Origin: Bacteroides propionicifaciens DSM 19291 = JCM 14649
Lineage (GTDB): Bacteria; Bacteroidota; Bacteroidia; Bacteroidales; Bacteroidaceae
Assembly (NCBI RefSeq): GCF_000375405.1
Contig: NZ_AQWS01000007.1
Span: 1-64,000, forward strand
Direction of reading: 5' to 3'
Length of the DNA: 64,000 nt
Shown here piece by piece: positions 11,499 to 21,600 of the stretch. The position numbers were made by a program, and so were the translations under genes. The notes under the pieces were generated by a model. The model had not been told where the DNA came from, did no database searches, and worked only from the letters and a program-made list of their open reading frames with translations. Each line of letters starts with the position of its first letter. The stretch's first letter is position 1.

Positions 11499-12368
11499 AT
11501 GGGATCATTACGCGAAGTAAAGAACAGAATCAGTTCAGTTAAGAATACTCGGAAGATAACATCTGCCATGCGCTTGGTGGCATCCTCTAAGTTGACCCGT
11601 GTTGAAGGAATCATAGCAAATATGGTTCCTTATCAGGTTAAGCTTGATGATATCGTTGGCAAGTTAATGGCTTCTGATGTATCTGTACAATCTCCTTTTA
11701 TCCAGAGTAGGGAGATTAAGCGAATTGCTGTTGTTGTGATTTCCTCAAACACAACCTTGTGTGGAGGATTCAATAGTAATGTGGTTCGTGCAGTCAATAG
11801 CTTGTTTGCAAAGAGTACTATTGATCCCGACTCTATGCTTTTCTATCCAATTGGAAAGAAGATTGAAGAGTATATTCTTAAAAAAGGCTTGCCAGTTGCA
11901 GGTTCTTACCAAGAACTAGCCGACAAACCCAACTATAAGGGAATGCGGGAAATTGCTTATGAACTGATGCGAAAGTACAAGAATAAAGAAATTGATCAAG
12001 TACTTTTAATCTATCATCACTTCAAGAGTTTAGGTTCACAAGAGTTGACTGAAGAGATTTATCTACCTTTTGATATGGATAAATATAGACCAACAGAAGA
12101 GGTAGAAGTAGTAAATAGTGATTATATTATTGAGCCCAGTGAAGCAGAGCTAATTGCTGAATTACTACCAAAGGTGTTGAGTCAAAAACTATTTACAGTA
12201 TTAATTGATTCTAATGCTTCAGAACATGCGGCTCGCTCATTAGCGATGAAATCAGCAACTGATAATGCTAATGATTTGATAGATGATTTAACTTTGCAAT
12301 ACAATAAATCACGTCAGCAGGCGATAACTAATGAATTGCTAGATATAGTTGGTGGAAGTATGAGATAA
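11499..12368 (+). CDS. atpG: F1 ATP synthase subunit gamma
   Basis: A 289-residue central-stalk subunit with the characteristic ends: N-terminal LREVKNRISSVKNTRKITSA and C-terminal ATDNANDLIDDLTLQYNKSR and QQAITNELLDIVGG. It rotates inside the alpha-beta hexamer. It is the last atp gene. Only 32 bases separate its stop from the next start and no terminator hairpin is visible, so read-through into the efflux genes is plausible. Confidence 0.97.
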   Translation: MGSLREVKNRISSVKNTRKITSAMRLVASSKLTRVEGIIANMVPYQVKLDDIVGKLMASDVSVQSPFIQSREIKRIAVVVISSNTTLCGGFNSNVVRAVNSLFAKSTIDPDSMLFYPIGKKIEEYILKKGLPVAGSYQELADKPNYKGMREIAYELMRKYKNKEIDQVLLIYHHFKSLGSQELTEEIYLPFDMDKYRPTEEVEVVNSDYIIEPSEAELIAELLPKVLSQKLFTVLIDSNASEHAARSLAMKSATDNANDLIDDLTLQYNKSRQQAITNELLDIVGGSMR

Positions 12369-12400
12369 GTAACGCTAATTTATTAACTTTAATACTCAAA

Positions 12401-13489
12401 ATGATAATGCAGATGAAAAGAAAATTTATAATCCCTGTTGTGATGTTAGTTTCTTTATTCTGGAGTTGTTCTTCGGGTAAAAAAACAGAAATTAGTCGAG
12501 CTTTAACAGCTAAGATAGACTCAGTAGAACCTTGTACTCAGCAATTATCGGTCTCCTATCCAGGTAAAATAAAAGCTTCATCTGATGTAAACTTAAGTTT
12601 CAGGGTTAGTGGCCCTTTGAAACACGTTTACGTCAATGTGGGAAGCAAAGTTCGTAAGGGCCAGCTATTGGCTGAGATTGATCCACGTGATTACGAGACT
12701 CAACTCTCAGCTACTCAAGCAGAATATGATAAAGTAAAAGGCGAAGCAGAGCGTATTATGGCTTTGTATGAAAAGAGAAGTGTCTCTAAAAATGATTACG
12801 ACAAGGCCAAGTTCGGCCTTGAGCAAATAACAGCTAAGCTTAAAGCACATAAAGATGCTCTCTCAGACACAAAGCTATATGCTCCTTATGATGGTTTTAT
12901 TCAGAAGAAGCTTTTTGATCGTGACGAAACTGTAGCTGCTGGAATGCCTATTGTGTCGATGATTAATAACAAAATGCCTGACATCGAAATTAATATTCCT
13001 TCCACAGAGTTTTATCAAAGAGACCTATTTGATACCTTCACATGCTCTGTTGATATTTTCCCTAATCAAACTTACAATTTAGTACTTAAAGGGATTACGC
13101 ATAAAGCAAACTTAAACCAGCTTTATACTATGCGTTTCACTTTTGATGAATCTAACTACGCCAATCTGCCTACTGCAGGGATGACGGCTACGGTCAATAT
13201 AAATAAAAAGACATCCGATTCTAATCTTACAATAATCCCGTTATCTGCTGTATTCAATTTGCCAGAGTCTCAAGAACCAATGGTTTGGATTTATGATCGT
13301 GATACCCAAACAGTGTCTCCTCGAGTGATTGAGCTCTCCGGGATTCAGCGTGATGGTAAAACGATTGTTTCCAAGGGGCTTACAGTTGGTGAGCAAGTTG
13401 TAGTCGCTGGTGTTCACTCCTTGAAAAAGGGCGATCGTGTGGTTCCTTTGCAACCCAATAGCAAAACTAATGTAGGAGGGCTATTATGA
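12401..13489 (+). CDS. RND efflux periplasmic adaptor (membrane fusion lipoprotein)
   Basis: A 362-residue HlyD/AcrA-type adaptor. The N-terminal lipoprotein signal ends in LFWSC (Cys near residue 23), giving a lipid-anchored periplasmic protein. A biotinyl-lipoyl half (VSGPLKHVYVNVGSKVRKGQLLAEIDPRDY) precedes a short alpha hairpin (about 100-140), the second lipoyl half (DTKLYAPYDGFIQKKLFDRDETV), a beta barrel and a membrane-proximal domain. An in-frame ATG at 12413 is an alternative start. The stop overlaps the start of the RND pump by four bases. It bridges the inner-membrane pump and the TolC-type channel; the substrate is unknown. Confidence 0.93.
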   Translation: MIMQMKRKFIIPVVMLVSLFWSCSSGKKTEISRALTAKIDSVEPCTQQLSVSYPGKIKASSDVNLSFRVSGPLKHVYVNVGSKVRKGQLLAEIDPRDYETQLSATQAEYDKVKGEAERIMALYEKRSVSKNDYDKAKFGLEQITAKLKAHKDALSDTKLYAPYDGFIQKKLFDRDETVAAGMPIVSMINNKMPDIEINIPSTEFYQRDLFDTFTCSVDIFPNQTYNLVLKGITHKANLNQLYTMRFTFDESNYANLPTAGMTATVNINKKTSDSNLTIIPLSAVFNLPESQEPMVWIYDRDTQTVSPRVIELSGIQRDGKTIVSKGLTVGEQVVVAGVHSLKKGDRVVPLQPNSKTNVGGLL

Positions 13490-16400
13490 TGGATTTAGGA
13501 AAATGGGCTTTAAACAACCGTTACCTAGTTCGTTTCCTTATCGCAATACTTGTCGTTGGTGGAATGAAAGCTTTCTATGATATGAGTAAGCTCGAAGATC
13601 CTGAGATTAAAGTTAAGGAAGCAATGGTAGTAACAGCTTATCCTGGGGCATCGGCCTATCAGGTTGAGCTAGAAGTCACAGATCTACTTGAGAAGAGTAT
13701 TCGTACGATGAACTTTATCGACAATGTCAAGAGTAGATCACTAAATGACCTTTCAATTATAACCGTAGAGCTTTCCAAATTATTACCTGACGAGGAAGTA
13801 AACCAGTATTGGGATATTCTTCGCCGAAAGGTAGGGGATGTTCAAGGCAGTTTGCCTAGTGGGGCCATTCCTTCGGTTGTTAAAGATGACTTTGGTGATG
13901 TTTATGGAATGTTCTATGCCATAACTTCTGATGGAATTTCTGATTCTGAGTTGACGAAATACGTTAATATGATACAGCGAGAAGTTCAAGATATCGAAGG
14001 AGTTACTAGTGTTGAGGTTTTTGGACAGCAAGACGAATGTATCAATATTGAGCTTGTCGAAGACCGTATGGCAAATATGGGTGTTCATCCAACAGAAGTT
14101 TTATCTACACTCAACGGGCAAAACAAAACAGTTTACTCAGGCTATTTTGATGCAGGTGGACATCGTTTAAGAGTTTGGGTTGATGACAGATACCAATCGG
14201 TTGATGATATTGCTAACCTTATCATACAAGGCCACGAAGAAGATCAAGTGCGTTTGGGTGATATAGCAAGTGTCAGCATTGGGTTTGAAGATCCAGCACG
14301 CTATCAAATGCGGTATGACAAGCAAAAAGCTTACGGTATTGCTATTGCCGGAAGTTCCTCTTTTGATATTACTAAAGTAGGTGATGTTGTTGAGAAAAAG
14401 CTTGCCGAGCTTAAAGAAAATAGACTACCCGTAGGGATTGATTACCACCAAGTATTCAACCAGCCCGAACGTGTTAGTGAATCTTTAAATACTTTTCTAC
14501 TCAATCTTCTTGAGTCAGTTATCATCGTTGTAGTTGTACTTATGTTTACCATGGGATTTCGTAGTGGAATCATTATTGGTACGAGTTTGCTAGTGATTGT
14601 TTTTGGGTCATTCTTAGTGCTCAATATGTTTGAAGGTACACTTCAACGCGTATCTTTAGCTGCATTTATTCTGGCTATGGGGATGCTGGTAGATAATGCG
14701 ATCGTTATTACTGATGGAATCTTGGTAGATCTTCAAAATGGACTTGAGCGTAATAAAGCGTTAACTAGTATTGGGCAACGTACGTCTATGCCTTTGCTAG
14801 GTGCTACTCTAATCGCAATTCTAGCCTTCTTCCCTATATTTTTGTCGCCAGATACTGCTGGTGTTTATGTCCGTGACCTCTTTATTGTGTTGGCTGTTTC
14901 GCTATTAATTAGTTGGCTATTAGCACTTACTCAAGTTCCTTTGATGGCGAGTTGGATTCTTAAAAAGCCAAAAGGTTCTTCCGCCGACTCACTTAATAGT
15001 AAGCCTTATCAAATTCTACGTGCTGTAGTATTCTGGGGCTTAAAGCATCGACTTTTATCTGTGGGGATTAGTATAGTTCTTGTGGGCTTAAGTGTGTTTT
15101 GCTATCAGTTTTTACCACAATCTTTTTTCCCTGATATGAGCTATAATCAGCTCTACATCGAATATAAGATGCCGGAAGGCACTCAAAATAAAAAAGTATC
15201 AAGTGATCTAGCAGAGATTGAAGATTATTTATTGGCTCGTGATGAGGTAACACACGTAACAACAGCTCTGGGAGGTACACCTGCGAGATATAACTTAGTT
15301 CGTAGCATAGCTACGCCATCTTTATCGTATGGTGAGCTCATTGTTGACTTTGAAAGCCCTAAGCAGCTTGTTGATTCGATGTGGGTGATTCAGAATTACC
15401 TAACGGAACACTATCCTGATGCTTATGTAAGACTCAAAAGATACAATCTGATGTATCAACCTTATCCGATTGAAGCACAATTTACTGGCCCCGATCCTGC
15501 AGTGTTGAAGTCGTTGACTGACCAAGCTGAAGAGATTATGGTAAAGAGCAGTAAGAATATGCTTGTAAGGAACAGTTGGGAGCCTCAAACTCCAACGCTT
15601 ATGGTAAAATATAATCAACCTGTAGCTCGTAATATCGGATTAACCCGTGAAGATATTTCTCTTTCGCTGCTTACCTCTACTGGAGGTTTACCTGTTGGAT
15701 CATTCTATAAAGGAGACCAGCAAAAGAATATCTACATAAAAAGCACTGATAATAAGGGGAATCCGATTGAGGAGCTCAACAGCGTACCTGTTTTTAGTCT
15801 GCTACCTGCTATTCAAAACTTAACAACAAGTACTGTTCTTGAGTTCTTAAATGGTTCACTTTCCCAAGAAGATTTGTTGGCAGGTGCTTTACGCACTGTT
15901 CCACTCAATCAAGCTTCGGAGGGTATAAGTGTGATGTGGGAAGACCCCTTAGTTCTCAGATATAACGGACAGCGTGCACGAAGTGCGATGAGCAATCCTG
16001 TGCCTGGAGTTAGTGCCGATGAGGCAAGGCAAGATATCTTAGCGCAGGTTGAGGCTATTGAGCTTCCGGAGGGATATAATTTGATGTGGCAAGGCGAATA
16101 TAAGGCAAGCACAGAGAGTATGAAATACCTTTTTGGTAACTTTCCTTTAGCTATTATTCTTATGATCGCTATTTTGATATTACTATTTAAAGACTTTAAG
16201 AAGCCACTTATTATATTCTGTTGTATGCCTTTGATTTCAATTGGTGTAATCTTTAGTGTGCTTTTGTCGGGTAAAGATTTTGGTTTCGTTGCCATTGTTG
16301 GAGCTTTGGGTCTAATTGGTATGATGATCAAAAATGGTATTATACTAATGGACGAAATATCACTCCAAATCAACGATGGTGTCGAGCCTGTTAAAGCCTT

Positions 16401-16614
16401 GCTTGATAGTTCAGCCTCTAGGTTTAGAGCTGTAATGATGGCTGCCTTGACTACAATACTGGGGATGATACCACTACTAAGTGACGATATGTTCGGCTCT
16501 TTAGCTGTAACTATCATGGGTGGTCTGTTAGTTGGAACACTAATTACATTGGTGTTTGTTCCGATTCTTTATGCCCTGTTTTTTAGAATTAAAGTCAATA
16601 AAGAAAATGAGTAA
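13486..16614 (+). CDS. RND-family efflux transporter, inner-membrane pump
   Basis: A 1042-residue HAE-1-like RND pump. One N-terminal helix (RYLVRFLIAILVVGGMKAFYD) is followed by a large periplasmic domain, a block of helices (about 335-500), a second periplasmic domain and a final helix block (about 875-1035). The proton-relay positions read GMLVDNAIV in helix 4 (Asp then Asn, where AcrB has two Asp; the Asn form is common in the family) and GMMIKNGIILMDE with the relay Lys in helix 10. Sequences such as FFPIFLSPDTAGVYVRDLF match the family. It forms a tripartite pump with its two neighbours; the substrate cannot be read from sequence. Confidence 0.94.
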   Translation: MMDLGKWALNNRYLVRFLIAILVVGGMKAFYDMSKLEDPEIKVKEAMVVTAYPGASAYQVELEVTDLLEKSIRTMNFIDNVKSRSLNDLSIITVELSKLLPDEEVNQYWDILRRKVGDVQGSLPSGAIPSVVKDDFGDVYGMFYAITSDGISDSELTKYVNMIQREVQDIEGVTSVEVFGQQDECINIELVEDRMANMGVHPTEVLSTLNGQNKTVYSGYFDAGGHRLRVWVDDRYQSVDDIANLIIQGHEEDQVRLGDIASVSIGFEDPARYQMRYDKQKAYGIAIAGSSSFDITKVGDVVEKKLAELKENRLPVGIDYHQVFNQPERVSESLNTFLLNLLESVIIVVVVLMFTMGFRSGIIIGTSLLVIVFGSFLVLNMFEGTLQRVSLAAFILAMGMLVDNAIVITDGILVDLQNGLERNKALTSIGQRTSMPLLGATLIAILAFFPIFLSPDTAGVYVRDLFIVLAVSLLISWLLALTQVPLMASWILKKPKGSSADSLNSKPYQILRAVVFWGLKHRLLSVGISIVLVGLSVFCYQFLPQSFFPDMSYNQLYIEYKMPEGTQNKKVSSDLAEIEDYLLARDEVTHVTTALGGTPARYNLVRSIATPSLSYGELIVDFESPKQLVDSMWVIQNYLTEHYPDAYVRLKRYNLMYQPYPIEAQFTGPDPAVLKSLTDQAEEIMVKSSKNMLVRNSWEPQTPTLMVKYNQPVARNIGLTREDISLSLLTSTGGLPVGSFYKGDQQKNIYIKSTDNKGNPIEELNSVPVFSLLPAIQNLTTSTVLEFLNGSLSQEDLLAGALRTVPLNQASEGISVMWEDPLVLRYNGQRARSAMSNPVPGVSADEARQDILAQVEAIELPEGYNLMWQGEYKASTESMKYLFGNFPLAIILMIAILILLFKDFKKPLIIFCCMPLISIGVIFSVLLSGKDFGFVAIVGALGLIGMMIKNGIILMDEISLQINDGVEPVKALLDSSASRFRAVMMAALTTILGMIPLLSDDMFGSLAVTIMGGLLVGTLITLVFVPILYALFFRIKVNKENE

Positions 16615-17974
16615 GATGAGATACATATCTATTTTATTATTGGTGTTTATCAGTTTGGGAGCTTCTGCACAGCAAAAGATATCCCTCTCTGATTGCAGAG
16701 AAATGGCTTTAAAGCATAATAAGCAAAATAGGGTTTCTGTTTTGCAGATTGATAAAGCCAGTCAAGATATTATAACCTATCGTTCAAAGTTCTTTCCTCA
16801 TCTGTCTGCTGAAGGAAATTACCTATTCAACTCGAAAAAGTTGAAAGATGCCATCCCAAGTATGACAATTCCAACTTTAACTGGAACAACCCCTCACGTA
16901 CCCAACGGTGGAGTTTTAATCACTCCCGACATACCGTTTAGTTTTAATCTAAACAACAGTTGGATGGCTGGGGTTATGCTTAAGCAGCCTTTATATACAG
17001 GAGGCAAAATCCGTTCTGCTTATAAAATGGCTAAACTAGGCAAAGAGATGTCAATCTTAAACCACAGTATGACGAATGCAGATGTTATCTATCAAACCGA
17101 TCAAGCATACTGGACACTAATCAAGGTTGAAGAGATGCTACTTGTTGCTCAAAAATATAAAGAGGTTGTTGAGCACCTACTCAAAGATGTTGAGAATGGT
17201 TATGAGGTAGGCATGTTATCGAGAAATGAGATACTTAAAGTTAAAGTAAAGTTAAATGAAGCCAACTTGCAATATCGTAGAGCTGAAAATGCTGTAACTT
17301 TATCCAAAATGAATCTTTGTCATATCATAGGTCTTCCACTGCTCGAAGATATTGATATCTTAAATCAAGATATTAATCAAGTAACTTCTTATAAAGTTAT
17401 TCATGACGTATACCTGCGTCCTGAATACCGTATTTTAAGTAAAAATCTTGAATTAAAGCAACAAGAGATTAAACTTACACGTGGTAGTTATTTGCCACAA
17501 GTAGGAGTTATGGGTGGTTGGAACTATTATGATGCGTTAAAATTTAATGACAACAAACTCTTTAAAGGTGGATCCTTTTCAGCGATGTTCTCAGTAAGCG
17601 TACCCTTATTTCAGTGGGGTGAAGGTATTAGTAAAGTCAGAGCCAAGAAGGTTGAACACCAAATGGCCGAATTACAACGTGATGATGCTACCGAGAAAAT
17701 GATCCTTGAGATGACAATGGCTTTAAACGAGATTGATGAGTCTAAACTAGAGGTTGACATGACTAGTGAAGCACTGGTTCAGGCAGCAGAAAATCTCAAG
17801 ATAAGCACCGAGCAATATGAGGTTGGTTTAGAGACCCTAACCGATCATATGGAAGCTCAAACACTTTGGCAAAAAGCTTGGGCACAGAATGTGGAATCTA
17901 AAGCTCAGTTACGACTCAATGAAACCAATTATCTGAAAGCATCAGGGCAACTTGAAATGAATGCAAAAAATTAA
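16607..17974 (+). CDS. TolC-family outer-membrane efflux protein
   Basis: A 455-residue outer-membrane factor. I chose the ATG at 16607, which overlaps the last 8 bases of the pump gene, because the protein then begins with a clean signal peptide (MRYISILLLVFISLGASAQQ, cut after SAQ or SA). The in-frame region upstream codes the end of the pump in another frame. Two tandem OEP repeats follow (LSDCREMALKHNKQNRVSV; later LEMTMALNEIDESKLEVDM and KISTEQYEVGLETLTDHMEA). It forms the outer-membrane channel of the pump. Confidence 0.93.
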   Translation: MSKMRYISILLLVFISLGASAQQKISLSDCREMALKHNKQNRVSVLQIDKASQDIITYRSKFFPHLSAEGNYLFNSKKLKDAIPSMTIPTLTGTTPHVPNGGVLITPDIPFSFNLNNSWMAGVMLKQPLYTGGKIRSAYKMAKLGKEMSILNHSMTNADVIYQTDQAYWTLIKVEEMLLVAQKYKEVVEHLLKDVENGYEVGMLSRNEILKVKVKLNEANLQYRRAENAVTLSKMNLCHIIGLPLLEDIDILNQDINQVTSYKVIHDVYLRPEYRILSKNLELKQQEIKLTRGSYLPQVGVMGGWNYYDALKFNDNKLFKGGSFSAMFSVSVPLFQWGEGISKVRAKKVEHQMAELQRDDATEKMILEMTMALNEIDESKLEVDMTSEALVQAAENLKISTEQYEVGLETLTDHMEAQTLWQKAWAQNVESKAQLRLNETNYLKASGQLEMNAKN

Positions 17975-18602
17975 AATTATAGGCATAAGTATAAGTATAC
18001 TGATAATCGTTTTATTGGTTACGATATACTTATGCTCTTTTTATGTAGGCTATGTTGCTCGTGATCGAACATATAGCTCCCTCTCAGATATCCCATACAA
18101 TCGTGTAGGAGTGGTGCTTGGAACCTCAAAATCTCTTGTTTCGGGTGCACCCAATCCTTATTTTACTTATCGCATTGATGCAGCAGCAGCTCTTTACCAT
18201 GCCGGAAAGATTGATCGCATTGTCATTAGTGGCGATAATCGCGAAAAATATTATAACGAACCTCTTGATATGAAAAAGGCATTGATAGCTCAGGGTGTAC
18301 ATCCTGAGCATCTTTATATTGATGCAGCAGGTTTGCGTACACTCGATTCTATTGTCCGTATGAACGAGATTTTCGGACAAGATCAGTTTACTGTTATTTC
18401 ACAAAAATTCCATAATGAGCGAGCCATATTTTTGGCCAAATCGTACGGTCTTGATGTTGTTGGATACAATGCTCAAGACGTATCTCTATCCAAAGGACTT
18501 AAGGTTCAAGCCCGTGAGAAATTGGCTAGAGTAAAAGTGTTCTTAGATATTATTTTTAATAAGCAACCTAAACATTTGGGCGAGTCTATAGAGATTCGAT
18601 AG
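17961..18602 (+). CDS. SanA/YdcF-like DUF218 membrane-anchored protein
   Basis: A 213-residue protein with one N-terminal membrane helix (about 5-27, IIGISISILIIVLLVTIYL) and a DUF218 domain (VGVVLGTSKSLVSGAPNPYFTYRIDAAAALYHAGKIDRIVISGDN split over about residues 49-92; later RTLDSIVRMNEIFGQDQFTVIS and KFHNERAIFLAKSYGLD). E. coli SanA, of this family, affects vancomycin permeability and envelope barrier function. The start overlaps the end of the TolC-like gene by 14 bases. With the alpha-2-macroglobulin and PBP1C genes downstream, an envelope-integrity role is likely, but no enzymatic activity is assigned. Confidence 0.9.
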   Translation: MQKIKIIGISISILIIVLLVTIYLCSFYVGYVARDRTYSSLSDIPYNRVGVVLGTSKSLVSGAPNPYFTYRIDAAAALYHAGKIDRIVISGDNREKYYNEPLDMKKALIAQGVHPEHLYIDAAGLRTLDSIVRMNEIFGQDQFTVISQKFHNERAIFLAKSYGLDVVGYNAQDVSLSKGLKVQAREKLARVKVFLDIIFNKQPKHLGESIEIR

Positions 18603-18632
18603 ATGGGATTAGGCTGATAGCATAGTTTGACA

Positions 18633-21600
18633 ATGAGACAAGTAAATTACTATTTAAACATGCTCTTGTGCATGTTAGTATTACCAGCAATATTTATTGC
18701 TTGTGATAACCTCCCTAATCAGAGTGAAGAGATTGATCCAACTCCAGAGTTCTTGCCTTATGTGTCTGGCTACTCGGGTGGAATCCAGTCTATACATACT
18801 CCCATAACTATTGAGTTAGCCAATATCTACCCCGATGCTACTCCTGGTCAAATGATTAAACAGAATCTGTTTAGTTTTAAGCCAAGCATTGATGGTAAGG
18901 CTGTTTGGTTAGATGAGAAGACCATTCAGTTTACCCCTTCAGGTTTTCTTGATCCTAGTACCCAATATATTGTTAATTTCCACTTAGGTGAACTTTATGA
19001 TGTGAGTCGAGATTTACAGCATTTTGAGTTTTCGTTTAGAACTCTGAAAGCTGATGCAAAGTTGAGTTTTATCGATTATATTCAGCCCAAAGCTGACGAT
19101 AAAAAAGTATCACTAACCTTTAAGCTTGAGTTAAGCGATGCCTATGATATGGCTAAGCTCAATGAAGCTATAAAAATATCAAGCTCAACGGGAGACAAGC
19201 TAGCCTTTGAAATCAATTCAACATCACCCAACTCATATAATATTATAATTGATGATATAGAGAGACAAAAAGAGCCAAATGAGATTAATTTATCTATTGA
19301 CGGGCCTTTAGTGGGGCTTCCCGAAAAGCTAAATTCATCATTTGTAGTACCCTCAGTGAGTGATTTTGAAGTTCTATATGCAGATAAGCATCGTTCAAAC
19401 AGCAGTAAAGATATTGATGGTTATAAAGTAGTCTTTTCTGAGTCTCTTGATCCTAATCAAGCTTTTAATAGTTTTGTGATATTAAACAATCACGAGCACT
19501 TTGCAAGTCGAGTAGTCGATAACCAACTCTTTATATATAGTGATAATAATAAGTTGGACTCAGTTAAGCTACAGATTTTCCCACACTTAACATCAATTAA
19601 TGGTAAAAAACTGGACCAAAAATCGACAATCGTTGTACAGTCTGATTTAATTACTCCCAAAGTAAATATAACGTCCAAGGGTTCAATCTTACCCGATAGC
19701 AAAGAGCAGGTTATATCTTTTACTGCGCAGGCTTTAGAATATGTAGATATACAAGTAGTTAAGGTCTATACGAACAATATTCTTGAGTTCTATCGCGATG
19801 CTTCCTTAATCCGAGAATCAATGCTTAAGCGTGCTGGCCGTTTAATCCTTAAAAACAGGATTAATTTAAAAGACTTGGCCTCTAAACCTCTCAATGAAGA
19901 ACAAACTTTTAGCCTTGATTTAGCGCCACTTTTCAAGCAAGAGCCTGGTGCTCTTTATTATATTGCGCTATCATTTAAGCCCGAATATACCACATTACCT
20001 GAGTTTGCAAAGGAAAGAGCAAAGCTAGGTCTTACACAGGTAAACGAAAATTTAGAATTCAAAGAATCTTCATGGGATTCTCCATTCGATAGCTATGATT
20101 TATTACGTTTTTCTTTGCCTTACGTTTGGAGTGCTTATGATTGGAAACGTGTAAAAGACCCAACTCACGTAACATTCTATATGAATGATGTCAATGTATC
20201 TTCAACTACTAGTGTTTACTCTTCGTCGATAGGGCTAACTCTCAAGCAGAATGATGGAAATAAATTGTGGGTAGCTGTCAACGATATGCTCACTACTAAA
20301 CCAATAATGCGCGCGAGAGTCAAAGTTTACTCTTACCAACTACAGTTATTGGCTGAGCTCTATACCGATAAAAATGGTTTTGCCGAAATAAGTCATAAAG
20401 GAGTTCCCTTTTTGGTTGTAGCGGAGTACGATCAAGATAAAACCTATCTACGTGTAGCAAAGGGTGAGCAACTCACTACTAGTCGCTTCGATGTGGGGGG
20501 AGTTATTCCAGAAAATGGAATGAAAGGTTTTGTCTATGGTGAACGTGGTGTCTGGAGACCTGGAGATGATATTCACTTGACTTTTGTGTTAGAAGATCGT
20601 GCCGGAAGACTCCCCAAGAATCATCCCGTGTCGCTTGAATTGTTTAACCCTAAAGGGCAGTTTTATACCAAGGTTTTAGCAACCAGTCACGAAAACGGCA
20701 TGTACTACTTTAAGCTAAAGACGCAACAAGATGACCCTACGGGGACTTGGAATGCTTATGTACATCTTGGTGGTAGCACATTCCATAAGGCATTGATGAT
20801 TGAAACCATTAAGCCCAATCGTCTAAAAGTTAATTTAGATATCGAGCAACCCGTATTGTTTACTGGCAAATATGCTCCAGCTAAACTCTCCTCGAATTGG
20901 TTAATGGGGGCACTTGCTTCGGATCTTAATGCTAAGATTGAGATGACGTTATCTGATTTTAGATCGGCATTCCCAGATTATGACAACTATCTATTCACCA
21001 ATCTTAGTAAGAGGTTTAAACCAATTACCAAAACCTCACTGTTTGATGGGAAACTCAACAGCATGGGAGAGGTTAATTTATCTTTGTCGATACCTGCTGT
21101 TTCAAATGCGCCTGGAATGCTTAAAGCTCAAATCACGACAAGGGTTTACGAACCAGGTGGTGACTTTAGCATTTACACGCAAAGCATACCCGTTTCGCCT
21201 TACAGCTCTTATGTGGGTATGGCTTTAGATAATAAAAACTCGGATTATATCGAAACCGATTCACCCATTGTTTTTAATCTGATTTCTTTGGATGCTCAAG
21301 GCAAACCCTTGAGTGGAAAGAACCTTAGTTATGAAGTTTACAAACTGGGTTGGAGTTGGTGGTATGACCAAGAAAACTTGTGGACTAAGTACATAAACAA
21401 TATGTCTGTGACTCCTCTACATAAAGGAAGTCTAAAATCTGATGCTCAAGGTAAAGCTAGTTTTAGCTTTCAGGAGAACTATCCTGACTATGGAAGCTTT
21501 TTGGTTTATGTTAGAGATGTAGATAGTGGCCATGCAGTGAGTCAAACTGTATATGTAGATTGGCCAAGTTGGAGAGGACGTGCATCACGTTCGAACCCCG

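Noticed and set aside
15909-16517. 202-codon open frame on the minus strand inside the RND pump gene
   Set aside because: It is antisense to the well-conserved C-terminal helix block of the pump, has low-complexity Ile/Ser/Pro composition and no recognisable domain; it is a shadow of the real gene.
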